Origin: Gammaproteobacteria bacterium
GTDB taxonomy: Bacteria; Pseudomonadota; Gammaproteobacteria; Granulosicoccales; Granulosicoccaceae
Assembly (NCBI GenBank): GCA_002746645.1
Contig: PDPU01000026.1
Location: 37,542 to 101,541, forward strand
Direction: 5' to 3'
Length of the DNA: 64,000 nt
Below the pieces are notes generated by a model. That model worked only from the letters and a program-made list of their open reading frames with translations, ran no database searches and was not told where the DNA came from. Shown piece after piece: positions 56,019 to 64,000 of the stretch (positions are counted from its first letter, which is position 1; each line of letters begins with the position of its first letter). Both the position numbers and the translations under genes were made by a program.

Positions 56019-57854
56019 TCAGCTCGTCTTCGCCTGGCGCGACTCGCGTTTCCTGTCGGATTCCTTCAGGAACTTCTTGCGGATGCGGATCGATTCGGGC
56101 GTGACCTCGACGAGTTCGTCGTCGTCGATGAACTCGAGCGCCTGCTCCAGCGACAGGTCGATGTGCGGCGTCAGCACGACGTTCTCGTCGCTGCCTGCGG
56201 CACGGATGTTGGTCAGCTGCTTGCCCTTCAGCACGTTCACGGTCAGGTCGTTGTCGCGCGAGTGGATACCCACCACCTGGCCTTCGTAGACCTGTGTGTT
56301 GGCGCCGATGATGAGGCGTCCTCGTTCCTGGAGGTTCCAGAGTGCGAAGGCCAGCGCCTTGCCCTGGCCGTTGGAAATGAGCACGCCGTTGCGGCGCTGG
56401 CCGATATCGACTGCCGTCTTGGGTTCGTAGTGGTCGAATACCGAATAGATGAGTCCGGTGCCCGAGGTTGCGGTCAGGAACTCGGTGCGGAAGCCGATCA
56501 TGCCACGGGCGGGTGCGAGGTAGTCGAGTCGTACACGGCCCTTGCCGTCAGGCACCATGTCCTTCAGTTCGGCGCGGCGCTCGCCCATCTTTTCCATGAT
56601 CGCACCCTGATGCTGCTCCTCGACATCGATGCTGACGCGTTCCCAGGGCTCTTCGATTTCGCCCTTGTCGTTCTCGCGCGTGATCACCACGGGGCGACCG
56701 ACGCTGAGTTCGTAGCCTTCACGGCGCATGTTCTCGATCAGTACCGAGAGGTGCAGTTCGCCGCGGCCCGAGACCTTGAAGGTTTCGCTTTGTTCGGTGC
56801 GTTCGACACGGAGCGCCACGTTGTGCAGCAGTTCGGTCTGCAACCGATCCCAGATGTTCCGGCTGGTGACGAACTTGCCTTCCTTGCCCGCAAAGGGAGA
56901 GCTGTTGGGCTGGAAGTTCATGCTGATGGTGGGCTCGTCGACGCTCAGCGCGGGCAGGGCCTCGACGTGGTTCGGGTCGCAGAGGGTGTCGGAGATGTTG
57001 AGCTTGTCGATGCCGGTGATGGCCACGATGTCGCCGGCCTCCGCACCCTCGGTTTCGATGCGCTCGAGCCCGTGGAAGCCGAGTACCTGCAGCACGCGAC
57101 CGTTCCGCGTGGCGCCGTCGGTGCCGACGATCCTGACCGCCGAGTTCGGTGCGAGCTTGCCGCGCTTGATGCGGGCGATACCGATGACGCCCACGTAGCT
57201 GTTGTAGTCGAGCGAGCTGATGCGCATCTGCAAGGGGCCATCGGCGTCGACGTCGGGGTGAGGGACCGAGTTCACGATGGTGTCGAACAGCGGCGTCATG
57301 TCACCTTCCGTCACGTCGGGCTCCAGCCCGGCGTAGCCGTTGACGGCCGAGGCATAGACCACCGGAAAGTCGAGTTGTTCGTCGGTGGCACCGAGATTGT
57401 CGAAGAGTTCGAAGGTCTGGTCGAGCGCCCAGTGGGGTCGAGCGCCTTCGCGATCGATCTTGTTGATGACGACGATCGGGCGGAAGCCCATGTCGAAGGC
57501 CTTCTGGGTGACGAAACGCGTCTGTGGCATCGGACCTTCGGCAGCATCGACCAGCAGCAGCACCGAATCGACCATCGAGAGCACGCGTTCGACCTCGCCG
57601 CCGAAATCGGCGTGTCCGGGAGTGTCGACGATGTTGATGCGGTAGTCGTTCCAGCGGATGGCGGTGTTCTTCGAGAGGATGGTGATGCCACGCTCCTTCT
57701 CGAGCGCATTCGAATCCATCAGACGCTCACTGTGTTCCTTCCGCATGTCGAGCGTGCCCGATTGCTGCAGCAGCTTGTCGACGAGGGTGGTCTTGCCATG
57801 GTCGACGTGCGCGATGATGGCGATGTTTCTGAGGTTCTGGATCGAGTCTGACAT
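56019..57854 (-). CDS. typA: Ribosome-associated translational GTPase TypA/BipA
   Basis: A 611-aa GTPase of full family length. G1 [16 protein letters not shown]2 [20 protein letters not shown]3 [14 protein letters not shown]4 [10 protein letters not shown], then EF-G-like domains II, III ([20 protein letters not shown]) and V, and the BipA-specific C-terminal domain ([19 protein letters not shown], then [19 protein letters not shown]). It supports 50S assembly and growth in cold or stress. Divergent from zwf. The leader contains an 8-bp inverted repeat. Confidence 0.97.
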   Translation of the reverse strand: MSDSIQNLRNIAIIAHVDHGKTTLVDKLLQQSGTLDMRKEHSERLMDSNALEKERGITILSKNTAIRWNDYRINIVDTPGHADFGGEVERVLSMVDSVLLLVDAAEGPMPQTRFVTQKAFDMGFRPIVVINKIDREGARPHWALDQTFELFDNLGATDEQLDFPVVYASAVNGYAGLEPDVTEGDMTPLFDTIVNSVPHPDVDADGPLQMRISSLDYNSYVGVIGIARIKRGKLAPNSAVRIVGTDGATRNGRVLQVLGFHGLERIETEGAEAGDIVAITGIDKLNISDTLCDPNHVEALPALSVDEPTISMNFQPNSSPFAGKEGKFVTSRNIWDRLQTELLHNVALRVERTEQSETFKVSGRGELHLSVLIENMRREGYELSVGRPVVITRENDKGEIEEPWERVSIDVEEQHQGAIMEKMGERRAELKDMVPDGKGRVRLDYLAPARGMIGFRTEFLTATSGTGLIYSVFDHYEPKTAVDIGQRRNGVLISNGQGKALAFALWNLQERGRLIIGANTQVYEGQVVGIHSRDNDLTVNVLKGKQLTNIRAAGSDENVVLTPHIDLSLEQALEFIDDDELVEVTPESIRIRKKFLKESDRKRESRQAKTS

Positions 57855-57901
57855 GCGTGATCAGGCCGCCTCGGGAGCAGCAGGTGACAAGGGGGAATCG
57901 T

Positions 57902-57929
57902 GGGCTGGCTGCCGATGTAGTGCCAGCCC
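57902..57929. promoter_or_regulatory. 8-bp inverted repeat in the typA leader
   Basis: GGGCTGGC (57902-57909) and GCCAGCCC (57922-57929) are perfectly complementary around a 12-nt loop, 48-75 bp upstream of the typA ATG. It could be an RNA hairpin or a protein site; nothing decides. Confidence 0.4.
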
Positions 57930-58021
57930 GCCGCCATGAGCGGTGATGTACCGCCCGGAGAGCGCTGCCGGGGGCCGGGCTGCGCAGGACGAGCGGCGAT
58001 TCTACACCCTCAGGCATCGCG

Positions 58022-58061
58022 CCGGTTGGGGAAACGCGCGTCCGGTTGGGGAAACGTGCGT
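58022..58061 (+). repeat. Two tandem 20-bp repeats upstream of zwf
   Basis: Copies at 58022-58041 and 58042-58061 share CCGGTTGGGGAAACG followed by YGCGT and differ at one base. A 20-bp period puts equivalent bases on about the same face of the helix. They lie just upstream of the palindrome that carries the zwf -10. Confidence 0.9.
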
Positions 58062-58064
58062 GAA

Positions 58065-58086
58065 GCCAGTCGGTATACTGACTGGC
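58065..58086 (+). promoter_or_regulatory. 22-bp near-perfect palindrome covering the zwf -10 box
   Basis: Arms GCCAGTC (58065-58071) and GACTGGC (58080-58086) flank a central GTATAC, with one mismatched pair only (58072/58079). A -10-like TATACT lies at 58074-58079 inside it. No -35 is visible at the right distance, which together with the tandem repeats suggests regulator-controlled transcription. The sequence does not match the HexR operator. Confidence 0.7.
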
Positions 58087-58113
58087 ATCGCCGTCGCAGG
58101 AGTCCGCACGCTC

Positions 58114-59568
58114 ATGTCCAGAAGCGTAAACGCCGAGGTCGGTCCGCAGCACCCGCAGGTCGTCGTGCTCTTCGGCGCCACCGGGGACCTTGCACGCCGC
58201 AAGCTCATTCCCGGGCTGTACCACCTGACCAGCGCAGGCTTCATTCCCGACAGCCGCATCATCGGTGTGTCGCTCGACGAAAAGGACGCCGATGCCTTTC
58301 GCGCTCATTGCCGCGCGGCGCTCGATGAATTCTACTCGCGCGGCCTCGACGACGAGAGCTGGCAGGCCTTTGCCGAGAGGCTCGACTACGTGCCGCTGTC
58401 GGCCGGTGCCGGCGCCCTGCAGGCAGCGGTGTCGCGTGCCGAATCGGCCATCGAGGGTGAAGCGCGGCGTCTGCACTATCTCAGCGTGCCTCCGAAGGCG
58501 GCGTTGTCCGTGATCAAGACGCTTGGCGAGGCGGAGCTCGTCGCAGGTGCCAACGTGATCATGGAAAAGCCCTTCGGTGTCGATCTCGCCAGTGCGGTAT
58601 CGCTGAACCGTCAGGTGCACGAGGTCTTCCTCGAGGAACAGGTCTTCCGCATCGACCACTTTCTCGGCAAGGAGCCGGCGCAGAACATCCTCGCCTTCCG
58701 CTTCGCCAACGGTCTCTTCGAACCGATCTGGAACCGGAACTTCATCGACCACATCCAGATCGACGTGCCCGAGACGCTCGGGCTCGACAGGCGCGCCGCG
58801 TTCTACGAGTCCACCGGAGCCTTTCGCGACATGGTGGTCACGCACCTCTTCCAGATTCTCGCGTTCGTGGCCATGGAGCCGCCATCGGATCTCGAGCCCG
58901 CGGCCATCAGCGAGGAGAAGAACAAGGTGTTCCGCAGCATGCTGCCGCTCGAACCCGGCAACGTGGTGCGTGGGCAATACAGCGGTTATCGTGACGAGCC
59001 CGGCGTCGACCCCGAATCGGAAACCGAAACCTTCGTGGCCCTGAAGTGCGTGATCGACAACTGGCGCTGGGCCGATGTACCGTTCTACCTGAGAACCGGC
59101 AAGCGACTTGCCGAAGGGCAGCGCATCATCTCGATTGCCTTTCACGAACCACCGAAGAGCATGTTCCCGCCGGGGTCGGGGGTAGGGCAGCAGGGGCCCG
59201 ATCACCTGACCTTCGATCTGGCCGATTCGTCCAAGGTGTCGCTGTCCTTCTACGGCAAGCGGCCGGGGCCGGGCATGCGGCTGGACAAGCTGAGTCTGCA
59301 ATTCGCGATGGAAGACACCCAGCTTGCGGGCGACGTGCTCGAGGCCTACGAGCGCCTCATCCTCGATGCCATGCGCGGTGACCACACCCTGTTCACGAGT
59401 TCACGCGGCATCGAAAGACTCTGGGATGTCTCGACGCCGTTGCTCGAGAATCCGCCGCCGGTGAAGTCCTACGCGCCGGGAAGCTGGGGGCCGAACGCGA
59501 TTCATCAGCTCATCGCGCCGTATGCGTGGCGCCTGCCCTTCGAGCGGAGCTGGCGAGAGTCGCGGTGA
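58114..59568 (+). CDS. zwf: Glucose-6-phosphate 1-dehydrogenase
   Basis: A 484-aa enzyme from the ATG at 58114 (AGGAG 17 bp upstream). It oxidises glucose-6-phosphate to 6-phosphogluconolactone with NADP+ or NAD+. The coenzyme site is [20 protein letters not shown], the active-site motif is [14 protein letters not shown] with the catalytic His, and the conserved Lys is in IMEKPFG. Full length. No pgl or edd/eda follows; iolG is convergent. The first residues, [13 protein letters not shown], are unconserved. Confidence 0.96.
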   Translation: MSRSVNAEVGPQHPQVVVLFGATGDLARRKLIPGLYHLTSAGFIPDSRIIGVSLDEKDADAFRAHCRAALDEFYSRGLDDESWQAFAERLDYVPLSAGAGALQAAVSRAESAIEGEARRLHYLSVPPKAALSVIKTLGEAELVAGANVIMEKPFGVDLASAVSLNRQVHEVFLEEQVFRIDHFLGKEPAQNILAFRFANGLFEPIWNRNFIDHIQIDVPETLGLDRRAAFYESTGAFRDMVVTHLFQILAFVAMEPPSDLEPAAISEEKNKVFRSMLPLEPGNVVRGQYSGYRDEPGVDPESETETFVALKCVIDNWRWADVPFYLRTGKRLAEGQRIISIAFHEPPKSMFPPGSGVGQQGPDHLTFDLADSSKVSLSFYGKRPGPGMRLDKLSLQFAMEDTQLAGDVLEAYERLILDAMRGDHTLFTSSRGIERLWDVSTPLLENPPPVKSYAPGSWGPNAIHQLIAPYAWRLPFERSWRESR

Positions 59569-59580
59569 AACCGCAGACGA

Positions 59581-60582
59581 TCAGGCCATGACATCCTTCA
59601 TCATCACGCGTTCCCCCGATTGGTGCGAGCGCGTGGCGGCTTCCGCGACCGCCAGAGCCGTTACCCCTTCTTCCATGCTCACGGGCATGCTGTTGCCACC
59701 GGCAAGAGCGTCGACGAAGGCACGCCACTCGATGCGGTAGGCCGGCATGTAGCGCTCGAGGAAGAAGTACAGGGGCTTCGCCGACTGCACGCCATCGACC
59801 GTGGATTTCCTGAGCGTGTTGTCGACCATGTTCTCGGCCTGAAGGAGCCCCTCGGCACCGAGAAGCTCGATGCGCTGGTCGTAGCCATAGACGGCGCGGC
59901 GGCTGTTGCGGATGACCGCGATGCGCCCGTCGGACCAGGTCATGGTGACGGCGGCGGTATCGACATCGCCCGCGGCGCCGATGGCGGCGTCGACGATCGC
60001 GCTGCCCATGGCGGACACCACCTCGGGCGCACCTCCCATGATCCAGCAGGCGATGTCGAAGTCGTGGATCATCATGTCGCGAAAGAGCCCGCCCGAAACC
60101 TTCACGTACTCCACGGGCGGCGGAGCCGGGTCGAAGGAGGTGATGGCAAGCATCTCGCCCTTGCCGATCTCGCCCGTGTCGAATGCCTGCTTGAGCGCGG
60201 CGAAGTTCGGGTCGAAGCGGCGGTTGAAGCCGATCATCACGGGTTTGCCCGATGACCTGACATGCTGCAGCGATTGCTGCGCACGTGCGAGTGACAGATC
60301 AACCGGCTTTTCGCACAGTACCGCCTTGCCGGCGTCCACCGCGCGCTCGATCAGGTCGGAGTGAGTGTCGGTGGAGGTGGCGACGAGCACCGCGTCGATC
60401 GACGCATCGGCAAGGATCTCGTCGACCGTTCGTGCTTCGGCCCCGTGGCGTGAAGCCAGTTCCTCGGCCGCTGGCGCATGCACATCGGCAATGGCCACGA
60501 GTTCACTGAGTCCGGGCTGACTCATGTTTTCCGCATGCACCTGGCCGATACGGCCGGCACCGAGAAGCGCTGTCTTCAACAT
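59581..60582 (-). CDS. iolG: Inositol 2-dehydrogenase (Gfo/Idh/MocA family)
   Basis: A 333-aa NAD-dependent oxidoreductase from the ATG at 60580-60582: LKTALLGAGRIGQVHAENM (Rossmann), LCEKPVDLSL (catalytic Lys), GFNRRFDPNFAALK, and the C-terminal-domain motif GGLFRDMMIHDFDIACWIMG with the catalytic Asp/His pair. This pattern matches IolG, which oxidises myo-inositol to 2-keto-myo-inositol; scyllo-inositol or other sugars are possible. It follows mmsA by 20 bp on the same strand. Confidence 0.9.
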   Translation of the reverse strand: MLKTALLGAGRIGQVHAENMSQPGLSELVAIADVHAPAAEELASRHGAEARTVDEILADASIDAVLVATSTDTHSDLIERAVDAGKAVLCEKPVDLSLARAQQSLQHVRSSGKPVMIGFNRRFDPNFAALKQAFDTGEIGKGEMLAITSFDPAPPPVEYVKVSGGLFRDMMIHDFDIACWIMGGAPEVVSAMGSAIVDAAIGAAGDVDTAAVTMTWSDGRIAVIRNSRRAVYGYDQRIELLGAEGLLQAENMVDNTLRKSTVDGVQSAKPLYFFLERYMPAYRIEWRAFVDALAGGNSMPVSMEEGVTALAVAEAATRSHQSGERVMMKDVMA

Positions 60583-60602
60583 GATCTGTCGCCTTGCCTG
60601 TT

Positions 60603-62105
<1,503 letters not shown>

Positions 62106-62438
62106 GGGGTGCTCTCCTGGATGCGGATTCGGTGTGGATGATGGGGCGTTGCTCACCCTGAAGGGACAGTATCTTTTATGTCCAGGTGTATGTAAATGGA
62201 CGAATGTGGCTATCTGCTATTCGATTCCGTTGATATCGAGGTGTCGTTACGGCCGGACAGGACGGTGATGATAAGGTGTGATCGGATCCACGGATTCGGA
62301 TGAGTTGCGGTTCACGTGAACCCTTCGTGGCCCCGGGCCTGTGACCGAGATCTCGAAAACGGGTTGAAAACGGTTCACGTGAATCGCTTTCGTCTCTGCG
62401 CCGACACCTGCACCATGCCTGCCTCACCGAAAGCCGTG
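62106..62438. other. mmsA/LysR divergent intergenic region
   Basis: This 333-bp gap holds the paired-palindrome repeat (62308-62386). A mmsA-proximal part (62160-62260) is AT-richer than its surroundings and would hold the divergent promoters. I could not pick a confident -35/-10 pair. No gene seen. Confidence 0.6.
62308..62386. repeat. Paired-palindrome repeat element, copy 2
   Basis: CGGTTCACGTGAACCC (62308-62323) and CGGTTCACGTGAATCG (62371-62386) are 63 bp apart, the same period as the pair at 38795-38873. The spacers are both 47 bp and align without gaps at 26 of 47 positions, best in the core TGACCG..ATC.CG.AAAC.GG. On the minus strand it also encodes SREP...FRD.GH...GSREP. Confidence 0.88.
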
Positions 62439-63326
62439 ATGAACTGGGACGATGCGCGCTACTTCCTCGCCGTGGCGCGGGAGGGGCGCATGCTGGGTGC
62501 AGCGAAGAAGCTCGGTGTCAGCCAGGCGCTGCTGAGCCGCCATCTCGCGGCACTTGAGGAGGCTCTGGGTGTGCGCCTGCTCGATCGCAGCACGCGTGGT
62601 TGCAGCCTGACCGATGCCGGTGAAACCCTGCTGGTTGCGGCCGAGCGCATGGAGGCGGAAATGCTGGCCTGTCAGGCCGAGTTGCAGCACGCGGGCAAGG
62701 GCGTTGCCGGCAGTGTGCGCATTGCCGCCCCCGATGGTTTCGGCAGTGCCTTTCTGGCACCGCGCTTGTACCGTTTCCGGGAGGAATTCCCCGACCTTGA
62801 TGTGCAGCTCGTGCCTGCGCCGAGGAGTGTTTCGCTGTCGCAGCGAGAGGCCGACATCGCAGTGATGATCGGCCGGCCCGAGAAGGGGCGCCTCAAGGCC
62901 CGGCGTCTGACCGACTACACGTTGGGACTGTACGCTTCTGTTTCGTATCTTGAGCGTTACGGCGAACCGACATCACGCGAAGCGCTGTACGAGCATGCAC
63001 TCATCGGCTACGTCGAGGATCTGATCTACACGCCCGAACTCAACTACAACCGCGAGATCCTGCGTGACTGGCGTTCGAGCATCGAGGTCTCGACGGCCAT
63101 CGGTCAGTTCGAGGCCGTGCGTTCGGGAGCGGGTATCGGCATGTTGCACGATTTCATGGGCAGCGCCGAGGCGTCACTGAAGCGGATCATCCCCGAAGCC
63201 GCGCTCACGCGGAGCTACTTTCTGGCCTGGCACGAGAATCTCGGCGCGACACCGCGTCTGCAGGCGGTCAGTTCACTGATCGGGACGCTGGTCGAAGAGG
63301 AGCGAAGTCTGTTTCATCACGCGTGA
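62439..63326 (+). CDS. LysR-family transcriptional regulator
   Basis: A 295-aa regulator from the ATG at 62439 (MNWDDARYFLAVAREGRMLG), the usual LTTR N-terminus; an ATG at 62415 would add eight residues. The winged HTH is LGAAKKLGVSQALLSRHLAAL with EEALGVRLLDRSTRGCSLTDAG. The effector domain starts at GSVRIAAPDGFGSAFLAPRL. Divergent from mmsA-iolG, which makes this pair its likely target, with the palindromic repeat lying between. The effector is unknown; a semialdehyde or inositol derivative would fit the context. Confidence 0.91.
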   Translation: MNWDDARYFLAVAREGRMLGAAKKLGVSQALLSRHLAALEEALGVRLLDRSTRGCSLTDAGETLLVAAERMEAEMLACQAELQHAGKGVAGSVRIAAPDGFGSAFLAPRLYRFREEFPDLDVQLVPAPRSVSLSQREADIAVMIGRPEKGRLKARRLTDYTLGLYASVSYLERYGEPTSREALYEHALIGYVEDLIYTPELNYNREILRDWRSSIEVSTAIGQFEAVRSGAGIGMLHDFMGSAEASLKRIIPEAALTRSYFLAWHENLGATPRLQAVSSLIGTLVEEERSLFHHA

Positions 63327-63547
63327 ATGGCACTGTGCTTTTGCTGGCCGCAGCACAATGCCGTGATGGTTTTCCCTTGGCACCAATGACTGTGCATGGC
63401 GGAAGAACTGCTCGGAAGCCGTCAAGAAAATCCACCCGGTGCGTTTCCTTCCACATGGCCATGCACCTTCGCTGATGAAGGTGTGCCGGCATCAACGCCG
63501 GTGTGTGCGCCAGGGGTCATTGCCGACCCGCGAATCAGGGGAAGAAC

Positions 63548-64000
63548 ATGAAGCTGTCGTGGATACCTGTCGTGTCTCGGAAACGGGATCTGTCTGCCGA
63601 GCGCGGGAGTCTCGGTGAACTCGCCTTTGCCGTGCCGGTATTGCTGGTGCTCGGGCTCTCGACACTGCAGGGCAGCCTGATCCATCACGGCAGGTCCACA
63701 CTCAACTACGCCACCTTCGAAGCGGCGCGCACCGGTGCGACGAACAACGCCCGCGTGGACAGTATGCGTCAGGAGCTGGCGTTGCGCCTCGCGCGCCGAG
63801 AAGGCCGCAGAGGCCATCGCGCGCTCGAAACTCATGATCGAGGATTCGTCGCGAACACGTATCCGGATCATCAACCCGACCGTCGAAGCCTTCGCCGACT
63901 GGGGCGTCAACGACATCGACACCGGCAAGCAGGTCATCCCCAACGCCCATCTGCGTCACCAGTCGAACGACATCGGCACGCGTTCGGGTGTGACGCTGCG
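63548..64000 (+). pseudogene. TadE-like pilus/secretion protein gene with apparent frameshift, 3' end cut
   Basis: From the ATG at 63548 (AGGGGAAG Shine-Dalgarno) the frame reads ERGSLGELAFAVPVLLVLGL, then HGRSTLNYATFEAARTGATN, which is the TadE/TadG N-terminal TM and following helix, up to MRQELALRLAR near 63795. From about 63795 the homologous sequence continues in the next frame: AEKAAEAIARSKLMIEDSSR, RIRIINPTVEAFADWGV, DTGKQVIPNAHLRH. A net loss of 3n+2 (or gain of 1) bases between about 63784 and 63797 is implied. The original frame has no stop before the window ends. It may be a real pseudogene or a sequence error. First gene of a possible Tad/Flp cluster beyond the window. Confidence 0.6.

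Noticed and set aside
56163..57851. Open frame of 562 codons on the plus strand opposite typA
   Set aside because: Antisense shadow of a full-length TypA; the translation is low-complexity and matches no family.
58065..58086. HexR operator upstream of zwf
   Set aside because: The HexR consensus is AT-rich (TTGTAATTAAATTACAA type); this palindrome is GC-rich with a GTATAC core.

Overview
This window is 64 kb of ordinary bacterial chromosome with high GC content, densely coding on both strands. The gene families and conserved neighbourhoods point to a free-living, respiring gammaproteobacterium: divergent pilM/mrcA, a cbb3-type cytochrome oxidase cluster next to an FNR/ANR regulator, rpsU back to back with tsaD and plsY, ftsY-ftsE-ftsX followed by rpoH, rsmD-coaD-ferredoxin facing mutM, and rpmB-rpmG. 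I cannot name the genus. I saw no tRNA or rRNA gene, CRISPR array, prophage, insertion sequence or replication origin.

Layout. 1-3.7 kb: the start of pilM (cut by the window edge) divergent from penicillin-binding protein 1A. 3.8-14.4 kb: the microaerobic respiration block, with a TauE/SafE-like membrane protein, ccoI, ccoS, ccoNOQP, ccoG and fixH, all on the minus strand, and an oxygen-sensing FNR homologue on the plus strand. FNR boxes lie in front of ccoN and at the fnr start, and the FNR protein keeps all four cluster cysteines plus the E/S/R recognition residues, so sensor, sites and target operon are all visible. 14.8-23.5 kb: RhlE helicase, hemE, an orphan gltD, yqeY, rpsU, tsaD, plsY, cyoE and an alpha/beta hydrolase. 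23.5-31.5 kb: a secreted GH16 glucanase with fibronectin-like modules, rpoH with a well-formed promoter and an overlapping operator-like palindrome, ftsXEY, rsmD, coaD and a ferredoxin. 31.5-38.4 kb: a large orphan lipoprotein, mutM, a four-gene GldAFG/DUF4340 ABC exporter, rpmG and rpmB. 38.5-49.3 kb: a decayed DUF222/HNH gene, an Asp/Glu racemase, folB, uppP, VanZ-like, cca, a lipoprotein aminopeptidase, an NDUFA9-like reductase, MarC, nitroreductase, pncB and a [2Fe-2S] ferredoxin. 49.5-54.5 kb: a plus-strand run of hybrid histidine kinase, YgjP-like protease, MotA-like protein, PilZ-like protein and ZapE. 54.5-64 kb: an HTTM (gamma-carboxylase-like) protein, typA, zwf, iolG, mmsA/iolA, a LysR regulator and a TadE-like gene that appears frameshifted at the window edge.

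The most unusual structure is a repeat made of two near-identical 16-bp palindromes (CGGTTCACGTGAACCG type) held exactly 63 bp apart. One copy lies in frame inside the decayed DUF222/HNH gene (38795-38873) and the other is intergenic upstream of the LysR gene (62308-62386). Its layout and preserved reading frame resemble a protein-compatible palindromic element. Other notable signals are a 129-bp hexanucleotide tract that encodes Asn-Ala/Thr-Asp repeats inside CcoI, a 22-bp near-perfect palindrome on the zwf -10 box preceded by two tandem 20-bp repeats, and the operator-like palindrome on the rpoH promoter.
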